Source: Powellomyces hirtus (lineage: Eukaryota; Chytridiomycota; Chytridiomycetes; Spizellomycetales; Powellomycetaceae). Taken from it: DNA of 64,000 nt. The DNA is taken from the NCBI GenBank assembly GCA_025526995.1, contig JAHLKG010000023.1, forward strand, positions 248,001 through 312,000, read 5' to 3'. The notes beneath the pieces were generated by a model. It saw nothing but the letters and a program-made list of their open reading frames with translations, was not told where the DNA came from and did not search any database. A program made the position numbers and the translations under genes. Shown here in pieces: positions 33,826-46,197 of the stretch; within the stretch, counting starts at the first letter, position 1, and each line of letters starts with the position of its first letter.

Positions 33826-36800
33826 ATGACGTCCTTCATGTCGATGGAGCAGCTGGTTGGTACGTTCCTACGGTCCACCCCCGTCTTCTTTGCCCACGGG
33901 AAGCGGAAAGGAAAAAAAGGTTCACAGATCTCAACCGGATGTTCAGACCAGGCTTGCGACTCTGATTACACGGAACCAAATGCGGCGCTCATGCTGGAAA
34001 TTTGCGACATTATCAACCAGAAAGGGAAAAGCCTGTATGTTTGACAAGAGGACCTGCCGGGGCGCCTCTTTTTTTTCCACATCACTGACCGCTACCACCG
34101 TTTCCACATAGTCCCCGAGAAGCGGCGTTTGCCATTGTGCGGAATGTCAATAGCCGCACAAATTACGGTGCCATGCATGCACTCTTGGTACGCGCCTCAA
34201 CCTTTGCGGTCTTTCCACCATTTTTGTCTCACAGAGCTTACGGGCACCTTAGCTGCTCGACTACTGTGTGAAGAATTGTGGATACCCTTTCCATTTGATC
34301 ATCTCTACAAAAGAGTTCTTGAACGACCTTGTCCGTCGGTTCCCAGAGCGCCCCACGGTGAGTTTGCGCAAACCTTACGTGTCGATGACTTGCGCCCAAT
34401 GACTTTCACAAGCATGGGCCGAGTCTGTTCCGTCAAGCTCACTTTAGCAACCATTTGCTGCTTCATCCAGAACATCACTGTGGTGCATCACCGGATCCTT
34501 GAACTCGTCCAGCAATGGAACTCGACCCTGTGTGTCACATCGCGCTATAAAGACGATTTCAAGCACATCAATGACATGTACCGGCTGTTGACCTACAAAG
34601 GTGGGAGAATCTGCTGCCCATTGCAAACAGGGGCTATATGTCTTTTCTCACCATCATTCCATGTTAAAGGCTATCGATTTCCGCCAATCTCAAAAGACGC
34701 CGCCGCAGTCCTCAATCCTACGCAGGTGTGCTATACCCATCCTGATTGTCTTGACTATACCATTGGCTAACACCACCAAATTTGTCCAGACATTCCAAAC
34801 CGAAGAGGAACTGGAAGAGGAGGACAAGATTGCGCAAGGCGCTGTAAGGCCACATGTGACATGCTTCCTTCCAAACCTGCGGAGCTGATACGTCTCCGCT
34901 TCATAGAAACTGCAAGAGCTGCTTAGAGTGGGAACTCCCGCAGCCTTGGAACAGGCGAACGATCTGATGAAAATCATGTCGGGATACGTATGTTGACAGG
35001 ACTGCATAATGCGTGCAGTGCTCTCGCATCAATGTGCTCATCGACATTCTGCCACGGACAGGACACGGAGCGCATCCCCGACTACAAAAAGCAAGTCGAG
35101 TCGGAGCTCAATCGCATTGAACAGCGCGCCATCTTGCTCAATGACATGCTGATTCAAAAGATTCCGGACGAACGGTGGAAGCCTGATTCAACCATAGACG
35201 TGAGTTACAAGTAGGAATCTGCCCTGGTGAATAGGCAAGATATTGATGAGGTGGTGTGGCAAGCAGGAACTTCTTGCAAGCGCCAAGTCGGCACAATCCA
35301 GAATCCAGAAGCTTCTGTCAGACAACGAGGAGGACGAACGAATGGGGCGCTTGTTGGAAATGAATGACCTGATCAATACCGTGATCAACAAGCACGCAGA
35401 TTTCAAGGCTGGAAAGGCGGTTGAAGGGGCTGTGGAAAAGAGGTATGGGGAGTGTGTAACATCCTCTTGGCCGACCCAGTCTGCGGCGCAGTCCCGTCTC
35501 TGATTGAATGACTTTCTCCTCGTAGTGCGCCGAAACCGCCGGCAAAGGACGCGCCGCAAACTCAGGCTGCCAGTCTCATTGATCTTGACGACTGGGGTGC
35601 TCCTGGACCAGGAGTGTCCACACCGCCAATATCTGTGGTGGCAGGTAGCTCGGGGTCTCAGGCCTCTGGAGGACTGAATAGCCTGATGGACGATCTGAGT
35701 GACCTGAATTTCTCGGTAAGAGTTCTACTGCATCTGATTACATCAGTTTCCTGTTCCGGGCCTCACGCACTATCATCCTCCAGGCGCCAGCGCCAACTGC
35801 AGGTCAGCAAAGCAAGCCGCAGCTTCCTGCATTCTCACCCCCAGCGTTCGGGGACAACACGTTCGCGGCCTTTGCCTCGATGACTCCCCCCATTTCTACT
35901 ACCCCGCAGTCTGGTTTCCAGCCGCAATCTCAGTTTCAACCCCAGCCGCAGCAGCAGCTACAGCAACCATTTGGCAGCTTTGGCGGCATGGGTCAGTTCA
36001 CCAACGCATTCGCAAGCGGTGGAGGGAGTGGCCCTGGATCGGTGCAAGGCAACTCCACACCTCCTATCCGACCCGCACCAGCGTCAACGCCCTCAAACAG
36101 TAAGGCTTTTCAATTCTGACTCGGATTCGTTGATGTGATGCTCATCATACGTGTTCTCCTGGATAAAGACATTGGTTGGGGTACCCCAGGCGGAACCGTG
36201 ATTGCCAGCACCCCACCCGTTCAGCAGCAGCAGCAGCAGCGCGCAGCGGATCCATTCGGAGGAGTTGACCTGTTTGGTAAGCTTGCTGGCATTACACAAG
36301 GTTGGTTATGACATTGCTGAATATTCAGATACGCGGATCCGTGGCGGGGCTCACCGGGGACGCCGCTACTCACACCCCCCTCGTGTTTTTTGCTGCCCCT
36401 ACCTATTTCAGCATCCTCCTCGGCTCCTGGCACCCCACCGCAGCAGCCCTCGAGCATCCCAGGCACACCGCCCCTACCTGCCTCTGGCACGCAGCAGGCC
36501 AAGAAGGAAGTCATGATCCATGACAAGAACGGACTGCAGATCAAGTACCGGCTGCTGTGGAAAGGCAATGCGTGGAACGCCCAGGCAGTCTTTATCAACG
36601 TCACACCCGTGCCGTTCACGAACTTGGCATTCCAGGTCGCGGCGCCAAAGGTAAAAAACAGCACCCAAAGAGCAAATACCCCCATCGGGGTCAAGTGCGC
36701 TTGTAGCGAGACGCGTTTCTCTTCCGTGTCTCTCTAACTTGTTCTATGCTTCTTTCGTCCCCCCACTAGTCAATGACCCTCCACATGGAAACAGCCTCGG

Positions 36801-37085
36801 GCACCGTCGTTCCCCCGCTTAACCAGAGCCAGGTCACACAGGGCATGCACATTGTCAACCCGGCAAAGGTAAGTGAGTCCCCCTCCCCCCCCCCCCCCCC
36901 GTTTCGGTTTTTTTCTTTGTTCGGGGGGTTTTGTTGTTGTTGTTGTGGTGAACTAAGCCAACTGTCAAACCCCCCCCCCCCCTCCCCCCCTCCCCTAACA
37001 GGAACCATTGCGACTCAGATTCAAAGTCCAGTACGCCGTCAACGGCGCCCTCGTCAACGAGACGGGCGAGTACCTCGAGAGCTAG
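33826..37085 (+). CDS. GGA-type clathrin adaptor, VHS-GAT-GAE (16 exons, 650 aa)
   Basis: Exons: 33826-33859, 33947-34034, 34112-34187, 34253-34357, 34471-34600, 34670-34725, 34790-34843, 34907-34987, 35062-35199, 35267-35442, 35526-35715, 35784-36099, 36190-36276, 36412-36650, 36770-36868 and 37002-37085, all in phase. The VHS domain (~1-145) includes NAALMLEICDIINQ, AFAIVRNVNSR and LLDYCVKNCGYPFH. GAT-type helices follow (KLQELLRVGTPAALEQANDLM). An acidic LIDLDDWG segment may be a clathrin box. Then comes a Gln/Pro/Ser-rich hinge and a C-terminal gamma-adaptin ear (IHDKNGLQIKYRLLW, NLAFQVAAPKS). GGAs recruit clathrin and sort cargo from trans-Golgi to endosomes under Arf control, which matches the neighbouring TRAPPII gene in pathway though not in operon sense. 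The interval 37086-37511 is 3' sequence with C-runs. Confidence 0.93.
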
Positions 37086-37511
37086 GGCGCTGCAAAAAAA
37101 AAAGGCTACCCGACCCGCACCACGTGACCTCCCCCCCCCCCCCCCCCCCAACCCTCGCTGCCCTAATCCTTCCTTCCCCTGCACCTTCCCCAGCACCCCC
37201 CTCCCCCGCTACTCCCTCGCGCAAAACCTGTATTGAAACCAAACCAAACAAAAATATAATACAGAACAGAGCCAGAAAGAAGGAAGGAAGAAGAAGAATA
37301 GTAGATTTTTATGTTTTTTCCGCGGCTTCACTTCCCATTCTTGTGGAGATGATATTATATATTTTTCGTTTGCTTTTCCCCCAAGGGGTCGGTGGTCGAT
37401 TGAGCCATCCTACATGACGAAAAGGCCTATTTACTTTTTTTTGGGGTGCTGTCTTTCGAGCTGAAAGGGAACTGAACTGGACGACGAGAGGAACGGGGGA
37501 GGGGGGGACAT

Positions 37512-39055
37512 CTAGTCATCGTCATCCATGTAGCCATAATGTCCGCCGGCGGGGCGTCCCGCATGGCGAGACGCCATGCCGCCGTCCGCCATGTGGCGCA
37601 TGAGGAGGATGGCCAGGAGCAGGGCGACTGCGACCAGCGCTGCTTCGACGCGGCGGAGCTGGCGGAGCGCGTCCGGGCGGGGTGCGGGTGCTGCTGGTGG
37701 TGCGACTCGTGCTGCTGGTTGGTGGTTTTGCTGCGGTTGCGGTTGTTGTGCTGCGTGTGCGGATGGGGGTTGTGCACCGGGGAGCGGTTGCGGGGAAATC
37801 GATATCGGGGGTGTTGATGATGATGATGTCTGCGTGGGCGGTGATGATTGCGGATGTGGGGGGCTGGAGACGGCGGACGAGGAGGATGTGCCGCCATTGC
37901 CGGGTTCCCGAGTTGCGATAGCGGCCGCGGTCGGTGGTAGCGGGGTGCACGGAACAGGATCGGCGGGGGGCGCGACGAGAGACGGTTCCGTGATTGTTGC
38001 AGCGGGGGGTGGAATCACGGCCGGCGAAGGAGAGTCCTGTGTACTGTCGTTCGCCCCGGCAGGGGTTCCTCGTTCCGTTGCATTCTCACTCGCAGGCCCT
38101 CCCGCACCCGCCCCGCCCCGCTGCGCATTGGTACGCGTACTCTCCGCCTTTATCGTAAACGCAATCTCACGATCCGGGGTCAGCCTTTCGCTGGGGGCCT
38201 CGGTCTCATCGGGCAACGCGTCGGCATTGCGCCGCCCACACCCGGGAGCCGCACACACCCACGCGCGGCTCTGGGCGGCATACCGGCGGCGTTCCTCGAC
38301 GGAATAGTCCAGCGCGCCAATCGCGCCGTCGCCCGGGGTCGGCAGGAACGAAATGAGCGCGACGAGCGCGGTGCGCACGCCCCACGCCGGACGCCAGTAC
38401 TCGGGGTGGTGGTCCGTGATCGACAGACAGATCTTCTTGCCCACTTCGAACCGTCCGTTCGGCGTGAGGAACGAGATCGTCGGTGGCTGCACCGGGCGCG
38501 GGGTTTCAGTCACGTTCTGCACCGCCCGCGGGGATTGGGGGAGGTGTATGTTTATTGTATTTACCTTGAATGGATAGTCTGGAGGGAAAATCAACCTGAA
38601 AAAAAACAAATAGTCATCAATGTCAGTGACATCCTCATCAATATATATACTTTATCATCCCATTTTCCGCCCGCCCGAGTCAGCTGCAACTCCCAACCAA
38701 CCAACCCACCTTCCATGAAACCTGCCGCCTACCAAAAAAAAATAAAAAATAAAATCAACAAACAAACAACAATGGTGATGCGCAAGACCTCACATTCTCC
38801 TACCTTCGAATCCACCTTCCGGCGGGCCCCGCAGCGTGAAATGCCTACATCGCGACAAAACACACCCACAACACATTTCAACACTCTATCGTCTTACGAA
38901 CAAGCCGCAACCACACCAAAAGGGGCCACACCCACATACCATTCAAACAAATTCTCGTCGAGCGGCGCGGCGGTGAATTCCGGACTCGGCTCCTGCCGCA
39001 GCTCGGCCAGTTCCTTCATCAGTCGCTTGACGGCCGCGCTCCTGCTCGTGGCCAT
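37512..39055 (-). CDS. UBE2J/Ubc6-type ubiquitin-conjugating enzyme, ER tail-anchored (5 exons, 393 aa)
   Basis: Exons 38940-39055, 38804-38844, 38710-38728 (19 nt), 38565-38595 and 37512-38486 join in phase. The UBC fold occupies ~1-170: VKRLMKELAELRQEP, HFTLRGP, FEGGRFHGRLIFPPDYPF, PPTISFLTPNGRF, and active-site Cys in KKICLSITDHHPEYW. The non-canonical TDHHPEYW region is typical of UBE2J, which lacks the usual HPN tripeptide. A Pro/Ser/Thr-rich linker of ~150 residues leads to one C-terminal membrane segment (LVAVALLLAILLMRHM) and a short acidic tail. Its role is ER-associated degradation with ER ubiquitin ligases. It is convergent with GGA. The 660 bp upstream (39056-39717) shows no gene. 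Confidence 0.94.
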
Positions 39056-39717
39056 GTTTGTGAAAATTTCAAAATTCCAACGTGTAAGGTGATGGTCGTT
39101 TTGGTTTCGGTAACAAATCCCCCTTCAGATCGTTTGCTCTGTGGCCGTGTGGACGAGGAGGCAGACTGTTTCTGTCAAGTATATATGCCTAGAATGAACC
39201 AGATACTACTTCAATGCGCTGTTGAGTAAGTGATTGCTGCAAACCAAGGGGATGCTGGTTCCTCCTCTTGGCAGGAACGTGCCACGCGCGGGTTTTGTGG
39301 TGTGAAGCGCGTCACCCCTCATTTCATCTCTCATCAAGCAAGCGACCGATCCACATACACAAAAGACTTATGTAACATTTATATACATACATACATCGCA
39401 AGCCATTTACGGCCCGTATGTAACAAGAGACGAAGCATCGCCGAGCGGCCCCATACATCGGGATAATGTGTGTTGATATTCCTGCTGTGTCGTAATATAT
39501 ACAGCGCGGTCCGCAACTTCCTGCCCTTCCCAATTCCAAAACTCCACCAGCATTTCCAACGCGCGTGACCTTCCATGAGAGCGTCGTTAATGATTTCAAC
39601 AGAGCTGTAATATCGCAGATATTCCAATCTACCTAACCCTGCCGATTGACTTTCCTGCCTTTGTGTCGAGAACAGGCGTCCGATCTGCAACAGTCCACAC
39701 ACTTTTGCTCCACAACT

Positions 39718-40476
39718 TCAGGTGGCCTTGCGCTTCCAGATGCATGGCAAACACAATCTTGCTAGTCGTACTGCCTTTTTCTGTATACGTCTTTCTTCAG
39801 CCGCCTTCTGCCCTCTCTCCATCTCCTCAGCTCTTCTTTTTCCTTCTTCAATCTGTGCACGGGTTTTCCAGAGGTCGATCCGTGACATATCAATCCTTTG
39901 AGCCCCTGTCCACGAAAGCAACGCCCGAACGTTGACCTCAACACGATCAACCCTAATCCTCAATCTGCGGTCTCTGTCTTCTAGGATCGTGTAGTGCAAC
40001 TTCCTAAACGTGCCATCTTCCCACCTAACCCTAACCGTAACACCTATGCCCTGCTGCAAATATTCCAGTGTTCCCAGAATATAACGCTGCTCTTGGGTGT
40101 GTGGAAGAATCCCTCTCCAGAGATTGTGTTTAAATCCAACAAAGTAATGCGTAATTTGGTCAAACATGGAGTTGAACAAGTTGGGCGGGAGAGTTTGGCC
40201 TCCGGAAGGGCCAAAGATAAGAGTACCTGCCGAGTAACCTTTGCCGGGCAGGATCTCCGAGGGCCCTGGTCTAGCGTAAATGGTCGAACCGAAACTCACA
40301 CTCAGTTTTACATTCCTCAGTAGGCTCAAAGGCATCACGTCTCGGATGACTTGGTCCCACATGCGTGAGACTCTTCGCGCGATGAGCTGTAAATACGATG
40401 GATGCAGGTAGAGCAAGATGGCGCGCCAGAGTTCAGGCGGAAGTCGTACTAGAGCGGAGACAGCCTGTTGATCCAT
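39718..40476 (-). CDS. F-box-like protein (252 aa)
   Basis: A single-exon ATG frame. Residues ~11-48 (LPPELWRAILLYLHPSYLQL...RRVSRMWDQVI) fit an F-box, which binds Skp1 in SCF ubiquitin ligases. The middle (FDQITHYFVGFKHNL, VRVRWEDGTFRKLHY) is beta-rich and unrecognised. The end is a basic, charged helix rich in Glu/Lys/Arg and probably coiled coil. The substrate is unknown. The start is 163 bp from the divergent LYR gene, so the two probably share a promoter region. Confidence 0.7.
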   Translation of the reverse strand: MDQQAVSALVRLPPELWRAILLYLHPSYLQLIARRVSRMWDQVIRDVMPLSLLRNVKLSVSFGSTIYARPGPSEILPGKGYSAGTLIFGPSGGQTLPPNLFNSMFDQITHYFVGFKHNLWRGILPHTQEQRYILGTLEYLQQGIGVTVRVRWEDGTFRKLHYTILEDRDRRLRIRVDRVEVNVRALLSWTGAQRIDMSRIDLWKTRAQIEEGKRRAEEMERGQKAAEERRIQKKAVRLARLCLPCIWKRKAT

Positions 40477-40639
40477 AGTGGGGCCGCAGGACTTGCTGGA
40501 GCCAAGAAAGATGATCTGGGAGAGTGAATATTCTCAATGCTCAGGTGAGACCTTGGTGAACTAGAATGAGACGCGCTACTGCTTTTTCATGGTGCGTGAT
40601 GCCATTCCCTTCACCCAACCTCCCATCCCATCCCACAAA

Positions 40640-40927
40640 ATGGCACCGCACACACCCTCCCTCCATCTCTTCCAGGACGCCCTCCGGATGATCCGCATGC
40701 ACCGTTCCACCTACGCCCACCCCACCAAAGGGGCCGCCTCTTCCGCACCACCATCGTTACACGCCCGCCACGACCCGCACCGCCGCAAACTGGCGTCCAA
40801 TGTCCGCCAACTGTTTGAGTTGTACCGTGATGAACGCGATGCGGAGAAAGTGGAGACGTTGTTGGAGAAGGGACGGCATGATTTGGAGGTCATGGGGTGG
40901 TTGGCGGCGATGGAGGGTGGAAAGTGA
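40640..40927 (+). CDS. LYR-motif (complex 1 LYR-like) small protein (95 aa)
   Basis: From ATG 40640 the frame starts MAPHTPSLHLFQDALRMIRM. An in-frame ATG at 40589 would add 17 residues. The pattern of a helix with L-F-x-x-ALR, then NVRQLFELYRDERDAEKVETLLEKG, fits the LYR/Complex1_LYR superfamily. Members act in mitochondria, pairing with acyl carrier protein in Fe-S cluster or respiratory-complex assembly. The specific member cannot be named. GC-rich third positions match neighbouring host genes. After it, 40928-41700 shows no clear gene. Confidence 0.6.
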   Translation: MAPHTPSLHLFQDALRMIRMHRSTYAHPTKGAASSAPPSLHARHDPHRRKLASNVRQLFELYRDERDAEKVETLLEKGRHDLEVMGWLAAMEGGK

Positions 40928-41941
40928 GGCGAGGGTAAATAGGATGCAGAGGCAAACCGTGCGCCCTGTTCAAAAGGAGAGCGTGTACCACTGGAGCAAC
41001 CCCACACTCGTCCTCTGCGAAACCGGCTACTCAATCCTGCGCCGACCTCAATTCAGCCGGGGATTCCATAATTTCAAAACACATTGTTGGGACGCCCACG
41101 ACTCTATCCGGGACCCCTTGCCAGCCCACCCGGTTCGCATGCAACGGTTTCTGCATCTGGTTTAGTCTCCCCATCTGGCATGCGCATCTGATGGCCATGT
41201 ATATAAAGTGTTTGAAAGAGTTGTGTCACTTGGGTCTGGGAGTGCGGTCGTATCTCCGTCGTCTTGAATGGAAGATAAAGTGTAGCCAGCCGTAGTAGCA
41301 GCCTCTCGAGGACTACCCGATACTGCAATAAATGCTGAGGAACTCAACTTCAAGGCCCTTGCGTCGGACGGAAAAAACTACACCGCGTAGACCATTGAAG
41401 CTCGCAACAACCTGTGGGCAAAGAAACCCGCCACTGTATCGCGCCCGTTCTCATCACCGCTCTGGCGCCGGACCCTGCCACTGCAGAGGCTGACACTGCA
41501 CCCGTCGGTCCTAGCATCCGCAGTGGTACCATACGTGTTCCCGCATCCGGTCACGCCCGTGAACACTGTCACCGTCACCAGTCTACAAAGTAGATCGAGT
41601 TAAGATTGACTGTTCACCAGACGATTCTGTTCTCTTACGTTTACCAAGCTGTTGACACAGTTTCCGACCAGACTTTCTTCTCATTCCACATGGTAGACTT
41701 CGGATGATGGCTTGGATGATGGCTTGGATGACGGCTTGGACGCCGGTTTGGATATCGCTCAACGTCCCGGACGGCAAAGTCTGGAAGCCTTCCTCCGCGA
41801 CAGCAGCGACGCAACTTTGTTCGCTCGAGTCCTCAGCCTGGACGGCGATTCCAACCTCCTGAACCATCTCGAGCAATAGGTCGGCGACAGCCATTCCGGA
41901 TCACCCAGGCTCAGCTGGACAACATGAACCTGGAGCTTCGA

Positions 41942-42466
41942 GGACGCATTGCGAAACGCGCAACAACGCATGCGCCAGCAACAACATACAAGGTATCGCA
42001 GCTTTGTCGCCTGTTTGACACAGAATGAGATTTTACCGCTGTTTCCATTACAAGGCACGCGGATACGCAGGGAAGGCTCAACGCCCTTCACCAGAATCAG
42101 CAATTGCTTTGGGATCGCGTCACAGCTATGGCTGAGCAGAGCGCTGCGTTGGACCTCCAGGAGCTCTATCAGTCCAACGGCGTCACCCATCAAGTGGTTC
42201 TTGACTTGTTTGATCGTGAGGTTCTCATCGAACGACTAGTGCGAGACGAGAATGCCGGCACCCAGACGAACGCGTTACAAGGGGCATTTCTGACAAACAC
42301 ATTCGCAGTCTGCCACGGAAATACATTCTGGATCGCAGCGGCGCTCAAACGGTATGCAACGGGCGTGTATTTGAGGGCGTGCTTCAGCAACTAAGGTCCA
42401 TCTCAGGTTCTCAACGAGATATGTGCCAAGATTCAAACCAATAACGGTTTCGGGATTGAATCTTGA
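41942..42466 (+). CDS. Unrecognised multi-exon coding remnant (3' end)
   Basis: Three segments join in phase: about 41942-41992, 42055-42364 and 42407-42466, with introns GTATCG...TACAAG and GTGTAT...CTAAG...CTCAG, ending in TGA. The product is Gln-rich and probably coiled coil (NAQQRMRQQQHT, LNALHQNQQLLWDRVTAMAEQ), then VLDLFDREVLIERLVRDENAG and GNTFWIAAALKRYATG. Upstream a protein-like piece (DATLFARVLSLDGDSN, about 41790-41878) is followed by TAG, and joining LDNMNLELR to it needs a one-base shift, so the 5' part is probably decayed. Protein-like fragments also continue to about 43250. The family is unknown. Confidence 0.35.
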
Positions 42467-43483
42467 CTTGACCCCGTTCTGCTACACCAAGATGGCGGCT
42501 TCTAGGCAGAACCGTGCAACCACGTCATTGTTAGCTGGCGATATGTGCTGCGTATTGCTTGGTAATCCTCATCGCACTGTCCCGTCAGATGTAGCAAGAA
42601 GGAGATACGAGGAGGTACGTATTTCGCATGCGCTGCTACATTTTTTCATTCTATCTGTTACCTTGGAGGTTCAAACTTTCAATCCCTTGAATCATCGGTC
42701 CTGGTAACTTGCTATGAAGTGCACAGTTCCACGTGATAGGACCTCCCCGAACCCAGAAGAGTTGTTCTTTGATGCGGCGTATCGTTTGATCTTCAAGCAT
42801 ACGGAGACGTGCAGACCTGCTAAGCTCGAAGATCGAATCATACACCGCACCAAGGAACAACTCTTATGAAGCCGAAAAGGATGACATGCACGAGCTGTCC
42901 ACTCTGATTATCGAAAAGACCTACCTCGAACATTTGCCGTCCTCGGCATGGCCCAAAGAGTAGAAAACCTTCCTTGGAAATGTCCATTGGCGAACTGTTC
43001 GGAATCCCTCGCGAAGCTGGAGCGCTGGCGACCGGGGCCGGTGACAACGCAGGCGGGTCCGATTGTGTGTCCTTGAACAATTGCAACAGTCGCGCTGCCA
43101 GCAGTTTTCGATGTTTCTGGCGTGGGTATCGCTATCGACAGTGTCCGTGTCGCGTTAGGCCTGAAGAATTCCATTGAACGAAAGCCTGGTAGTCAGCTTG
43201 TTGAGCGCTGGGAAGGCTTTACGAATATTGTCCATGTACTGTGTTCGGACAGAGCAAGAGTGTAGACCTCATTGACCGGCTGATAGCTTTGATAGTATCC
43301 GGGTCGGCCATGGTTGAATGTTTCTGAGGTTGTCGCAAATGAATGCGAAAGGAGAACAAGGGAGTGCGTGCGCTGACAGCTGGTACCATAGCTTGTTTTG
43401 AAGCAGAAGACAACACCTGAGAGGTCACGTCAACGTGTAGGAATGGTTTCACAGTAACAACGTGGTGGAGCAACTCGTCCTGA

Positions 43484-43960
43484 AGGCTGCACGACTGATG
43501 CAATAGACCTGGCAGCCAAGTGAGGTCGCACGAGTGTTGTCAGGTGGCTACACGAGAACAGCGATGAAGGGTGTACAACTGCGGCTATGGAAGGTGCTGC
43601 GGGCAACGGGCTCTTGAGCATCGTTCCGTGGCTCCATCGTAACCGGAGTGAAGGAGGGTTGCCCAACGAACGGTATGGACGCGGCTGTTAAAACCGGTCA
43701 TTTGCACGTCGTCAAATGGCTCCACTGCAATCGATCGAATGGATTTCGCGGCGAACGGCTGCAATGGACCATGCAGCCGCTGATGGTCAACTGAACGTGA
43801 TCAAGTGGTTGCATGAATAATCGAAGCGAAGGACGCACCGAACCAGCCCTGTTTTCAGCAGCACAACGGGGATGGCTGCAAGTGATGCAATTTGTGCATA
43901 TGCACCGCCATGAGGGATGTTCGGTCATAACCCTTTACGTGAATCAACAGATCCTAAAGC
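43484..43960 (+). pseudogene. Ankyrin-repeat pseudogene
   Basis: Reading across frames gives repeated units of the VVKWLHENR-EGCTTxAMDxAAxNGHL type: EGCTTDAIDLAAK then TGA; VVRWLHENSDEGCTTAAMEGAAGNG; SIVPWLHRNRSEG; after a frameshift NGMDAAVKTGHLHVVKWLHCNRS; then MDHAAADGQLNVIKWLHE and after another shift RSEGRTEPALFSAAQRG. At least one stop and two or three frameshifts break it, so no protein is expected. This repeat style is common in large ankyrin families of chytrids and oomycetes (from memory). Confidence 0.7.
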
Positions 43961-45261
43961 GCGCAAGGTTTTGGCGTGGTCAGAAGAACAGGAATGTCAG
44001 TTTGAGAACTACTGTGGTGAGTGGTCTCAAGCAATTCTGCGATGACAGTTCTGAATGAATCAATGACTGAACATGTAAAACAGTTCAGAATTTCCACGTG
44101 GGGGCATTTGGGTCGGAATTGAGCATCATTTCGAAAGGGAACAGACGATGATCTGACAGAGGAGCAACGGGTGATTGATAATGGTGCGTACGGCCAATAT
44201 CTCTGCGATGTTCGAGTTTGAGATGCTTCTACTCGCCATATCACCCGGAAGCGCGCAAGTCAAAAGGAGTTGGGAGTCATTATTACTATTCTGTTGATAT
44301 TCTATCAGTCATTCTTTCAGTCTGATCTGGTTGGCCGTAATCTTAGTCCTTCAATTATGTCGGAGTTGCCGCTGAATATGCTGTAACATCTGCCTTACTC
44401 GTTGCAATGTTTTTTTTTCGAGGTTTGGTAATTTCCTCAAAGCAGATGAATTGTTTCGTGATGGTAGCCTTTACCGGAGCTCTCTCCCGGCCGAGTGCTA
44501 TACCATCCCGTAAATTCCGCACTAAAAATTCACTCCGCGATGCTTGATCTCGCAGGATCAATCGTTATGCCATAGGCTCTGCTACGTTGATAATCCCATG
44601 AGATTTTACGCCAACAAGGCTCATTAGTTTTGAAGGTTCAGTGGCGGAACACACCGCCCAGCAGAAATTTGATGAAGTGGTCTATAAATCCCAGCAAACA
44701 AGATGGTTGGCCAAGCGGCACCACAGCATATACCCATCGTATGAAAAAACCACGCTCGACTCGGGCATGATGAAAAACAGTGAATAGGTTTCTCGATTCT
44801 CTGCCGGGGTTTGATTAATCATTTGTATGCGGAGACAACGCGGAGCGCGCCAGACTGCCGAAGGTCCCACACAAGGGGATTGCTGAGAGGTTCCTCGCAA
44901 TGGGGCTCAGACCCTGCAGCATGAAGACTTTGCGTTCGTTGGCCATAGATTACTTTTAAGCGATGTGTTGCTTGGATCAGAATGTGGCATCCACATCTCA
45001 GTTCTATATTAGTATCTCGAGTCTAGATTAACGCATTCACGCCTCCAAGAAGTGCTGGACAAGACTTCTTCGACACAGAGATTATCGCCACGTCCCGGGG
45101 GACTGTTGCATATGGCTCTTTGAAAAGAGTGTTTGTCGAACGGAAGACTGCGGCATACAAGCCAGGCGCTCAGACTTCATCCCGCGAGAGCCCGCACTCC
45201 CTCAGCTGACTCACAAACGGAAGACCGGCTAGCCCTTATCTTTGTTTGTCCTCTTCTCACA
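43961..45261. other. Gene-poor stretch
   Basis: All frames are closed by frequent stops, and A+T is higher than in flanking genes. No repeat, RNA gene or conserved motif was recognised. Confidence 0.5.
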
Positions 45262-45764
45262 TCACATATCCTCATCATCAATCATCACCCCACCCAATAT
45301 GCCTTCCATCTGCATCGCGCGCGTGCGAAACGTGCGCGTCAACACGTCCGGTATTATGCTGGATGTACACGATGATAGGCCCTCCGCCTAATAGAAAAAA
45401 AAAAAACAAGATCAACCAAAAGCTCTCCGCGTTGCGCACCCTCAGCTTCTTGCACACATCCACTTACCCCTGCCGCGCGCGACCTGCTCATCCCAGGCGC
45501 CGCGTCCGCCCCGCCCATCGGCATTCCACCTCGCGCGCCGCCCGCGTCATTTCTGTGGCTGCTGTTCATATCAGCGTCTGTGGGAGAAGAACTCGGCCGT
45601 CCTGTGGTGGTGTTGTTGGTGGTGGTAGAGGAGGAGGACATGTTTCGGGTGGTCGTGCGTGGATGTGTTGGCAAGGGCAATGTTGTTGATGTTATAGGGT
45701 TGCTGAATCGACATCGTGATGACCGCGCTGAGGCCCCGGCCGCTCTTCTGAAAGCAGAGGACAT
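45262..45764 (-). CDS. Small hypothetical protein (2 exons, 140 aa)
   Basis: Exons 45468-45764 and 45262-45387 join at a strong GGG|GTAAGT donor and a T-rich TTCTATTAG acceptor, phase 0. The start MSSAFRRAAGASARSSRCRF is Arg/Ser-rich with no acids, compatible with a mitochondrial presequence. Then come Ser/Thr/Asn runs, a Gly/Met/Asp segment and the C-terminus RAMQMEGILGGVMIDDEDM. There is no known domain. A longer N-terminus from 45830 is possible. Confidence 0.5.
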
Positions 45765-46197
45765 CAGGTAGTGAGGAGGGTGAGCAGCGAGAGGTGTTTG
45801 CGAAATGTCAAATCTCGGCGAGCACGGCAAGATCTCGCTGAACGAACTGTCAGCTTGGACATTGTTGCTATGACAACTTGGTCAAATAAATTGCGTTTGA
45901 GGTGACGATCAAGCGGAAGGGTAATATGACTCGCACGATCAAAGAATAAAATTAATAAACAATGGGGGAGGGGTAGTAGGATAGGGTAGTGAATATGCAT
46001 GTGGATCAGTAACAGTGCCGAATTTTCCCCAGCACAAATATCTTGAAAACAGGGAAAACATTTGATGGATATCTTCAGGCCCAAAAATAAGCGGCGGATC
46101 CACAGATCGGGATGGGGAGTTGAGTGGTGGGATCCTCGAGGCAGCGACGGTGATATAGGCGGTAGGTAGGCTGGTGGTGTGGGGAGAGCAAACTTCT

